In this document: piece by piece, positions 62,400 through 64,000 of the stretch | Position numbering within the stretch: position 1 is the stretch's first letter | Layout: every line of letters starts with the position of its first letter | NCBI GenBank assembly: GCA_020881915.1 | Contig: JAJFPB010000001.1 | Span: forward strand, 4,154,001-4,218,000 | Source: Paramyrothecium sp. XJ0827 | Lineage: Eukaryota > Ascomycota > Sordariomycetes > Hypocreales > Stachybotryaceae | Direction: 5' to 3' | DNA length: 64,000 nt | Made by a program: the position numbers and the translations under genes | Notes under the pieces: model-generated | What the model saw: only the letters and a program-made list of their open reading frames with translations | The model's database searches: none | Told to the model about the DNA's origin: nothing

Positions 62400-63757
62400 C
62401 GCCTCATGTTGACCTTCCTTCATTATTTTCCAGATATCTGTTTACCGCTTCCTTACGATCTTTCATGCTCATGGACGGCTGCTCAGGAAAACTGTCCAAG
62501 TCTTTCTCCGCTCCTCCGTTTGCAGTAGTCTGCTACTCCAGCCGCCTAAATGACTTAGCCATGAATTCCCCTAATCCTGTCAAGCACCCCATTCTACGGT
62601 CAGCACCAGGGTCGTTGTTGTCGTCTTAGTTAGATTCGTTGCTTTCTTCATCATCAGAAAGACCAGCCTACATTTCCGTCGTTGCAAACAACACCTTGTC
62701 GTCAGGGGATAAGTTCCTCGGTAGTGAAGCAGTTTATGATAGCATTAATAACGTTACCAAACTGCAGCAAGGCAGCACCAGAGCACCTAATACAAGTCTA
62801 ACAACTCAACTTCGCCTAGTCCGTCCAATTATCTTTGCACATGTTCCGAAGATAGGCGGCACGCGTACCGCGTTCCCGATGCGTTGCCCAGAGACCCTAA
62901 TGCTAACTACGAATCCCCCATCTTGCACTATTTCTGGTGTGCGATACATATCAACCTCTGTCGGGAAGTCATCGTTGTTCATCCGTCCCTTCGAGACCAA
63001 CTCGGAATCCATAACGGTTGCGATTAACTGGCTTCGTGAAGCGAACCGAAAAATGCAAGATGTTGGTGGATTCTCACTAAGTTGCCGTATCGTAACAGGC
63101 GGCGTGCAAGAAATGCATAAGTTTCTGCCCGTGAATGTGGTGGATAATCCATAATTGCACTAGTTGAATCGCCATCTTCGACGCATTCCGTCGTAGTGGT
63201 CTCTCTCGAATCGGTAGCGGCCGAAAAGGGAAAAGATGCGAACTCTGGAGTCATGGCAAGCAGTGTTGTGAAACTCCCAGTGCACTTCCAGCATTGGCCC
63301 TGGGTCACGCCGAATGCTTTTTGACACCCGGGTTGCCTCAACGGCTCGCTCATCAAGGCCCAACTCTGACTGGATCTTCTGCAGGATACTGAGGCCGTCC
63401 GTGAAACACGCCTAAGTGATGTCGTCCTCACCACAATGGGCAATGGTCTGTGGCTCAGAGAAGCTTCTTGGATAACACAACGTTGAAGCAGGGATTGTGC
63501 AGGAGTTTCCGGATTTGTTTTGCGCCAGCCTCGCCTCCGTAAATCTTGGAGAAGATGGCCATTACAACTTGAACAAGTTTCTGGGACTGCGTCCGCCGAA
63601 GGGTTATTGTGTGCAGTACTTTGAAGGTGACTGCGATCTACTCTTCGAGCTTGGTTGTAAATGTCGAATATCAGCGGTACTTGGACACTCTTCTCGTTGT
63701 CGTCGGCTGGGTTAAGACAGAGCGGATCGATCCAGAGATCCGACCTACAAGGGATAT
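62400..63757 (-). pseudogene. broken HET-domain (heterokaryon incompatibility) gene
   Basis: Pieces of a HET domain lie in order on the minus strand but in different frames. The order is D-L-W-I-D-P-L-C-L-N ... E-K-S-V-Q-V ... D-I-Y-N-Q-A-R-R-V (63740 downward), K-L-V-Q-V-V-M-A-I-F-S-K-I-Y-G-G (second frame), V-I-Q-E-A-S-L-S (first frame), H-C-G-E-D-D-I-T followed by TAG (third frame), R-I-F-S-L-F-G-R-Y (third), D-Y-P-P-H-S-R-A-E-T-Y-A-F-L-A-R-R-L-L (first), and S-I-R-V-S-G-Q-R-I-G (third). At least four frame changes and several stops, including one where Trp would be expected, make it non-functional. Intact HET proteins trigger cell death on non-self fusion. The upstream (N-terminal) end stops where the AT-rich tract begins. 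The downstream limit is uncertain. Confidence 0.75.
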
Positions 63758-64000
63758 GTTACCTTATTCATTAATATACTAGCTAATAACTTTACTACTA
63801 TTATCTCTAGGGTATAATTACTATCAAATATTAGCTCTAGTACTACCACTAGATAGCAATTAGTTTGCAAACTTATGTATATTTAATATATAATGAGGAA
63901 ACGCAAATCTTAACTTAAAAGAATTAATAAGGCTAAGAAGATAACTAGAAATAAATTACGATACTTCAAGAGCCTGGGACTCAGTTACTGCTATGTATTA
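63758..64000. other. AT-rich, TpA-rich tract, probable edge of a RIP-mutated repeat
   Basis: Composition switches abruptly near 63758 to strongly AT-rich DNA full of TA, TTA and CTA words, with no coding frame. In Pezizomycotina this is the look of transposon copies hit by RIP (CpA to TpA). No terminal repeat or reading frame is left to name the element, and it continues past the window. Confidence 0.55.

Noticed and set aside
1..64000. CRISPR arrays, operons, bacterial-type signals
   Set aside because: Gene structure is eukaryotic, with spliceosomal introns and mono-genic promoters. The only regular repeat array (38.4 kb) has no unique spacers of CRISPR size and no cas genes.

Overview
The window is nuclear DNA of a filamentous ascomycete (Pezizomycotina; a Sordariomycete is most likely, but the species cannot be fixed from sequence alone). 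The reasons are short GT-AG introns of about 50-100 nt, fungal gene families (LEO1, UGP1, a GIG1-like protein, a Kre9/Knh1-type GPI protein, a HET-domain relic), pyrimidine-rich leaders, and a TpA-rich edge that looks like repeat-induced point mutation (RIP).

Layout. 1-9048 is gene-poor. 9049-19798 is a conserved block: a dihydroneopterin aldolase-type (FolB) protein (+), a convergent GIG1-like protein (-), UTP-glucose-1-phosphate uridylyltransferase UGP1 (+) and a small Ser/Thr-rich GPI-anchored wall protein (+). From about 20 to 46 kb is a gene-poor compartment holding four small minus-strand genes (called A-D here: 21246-21788, 29910-30449, 35673-36254, 42205-42708). They are divergent paralogues of one unnamed family, sharing a 73-residue core that aligns without a gap and a similar start. 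Three of the four have a TATA box about 265-274 nt before the ATG. 46696-50531 is a second conserved block: a patatin/Tgl-like protein whose catalytic residues look replaced, and the Paf1-complex subunit LEO1, both minus strand. 50532-59148 is again gene-poor and ends in the promoter and leader of a large bZIP factor (+, 59149-61030) with a short hydrophobic segment after the zipper. Two exon-like pieces follow the bZIP stop. The window ends in a broken HET-domain gene (-) cut off by an AT-rich, RIP-like tract.

The housekeeping genes cover folate-type metabolism, GlcNAc response, UDP-glucose supply for wall glucans and glycogen, wall structure, lipid metabolism and transcription elongation. 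They do not form one pathway. The most unusual content is the A-D family, whose function I cannot name. All coordinates and splice sites were read by eye; intron-containing genes are given as whole spans with exon limits in the text.
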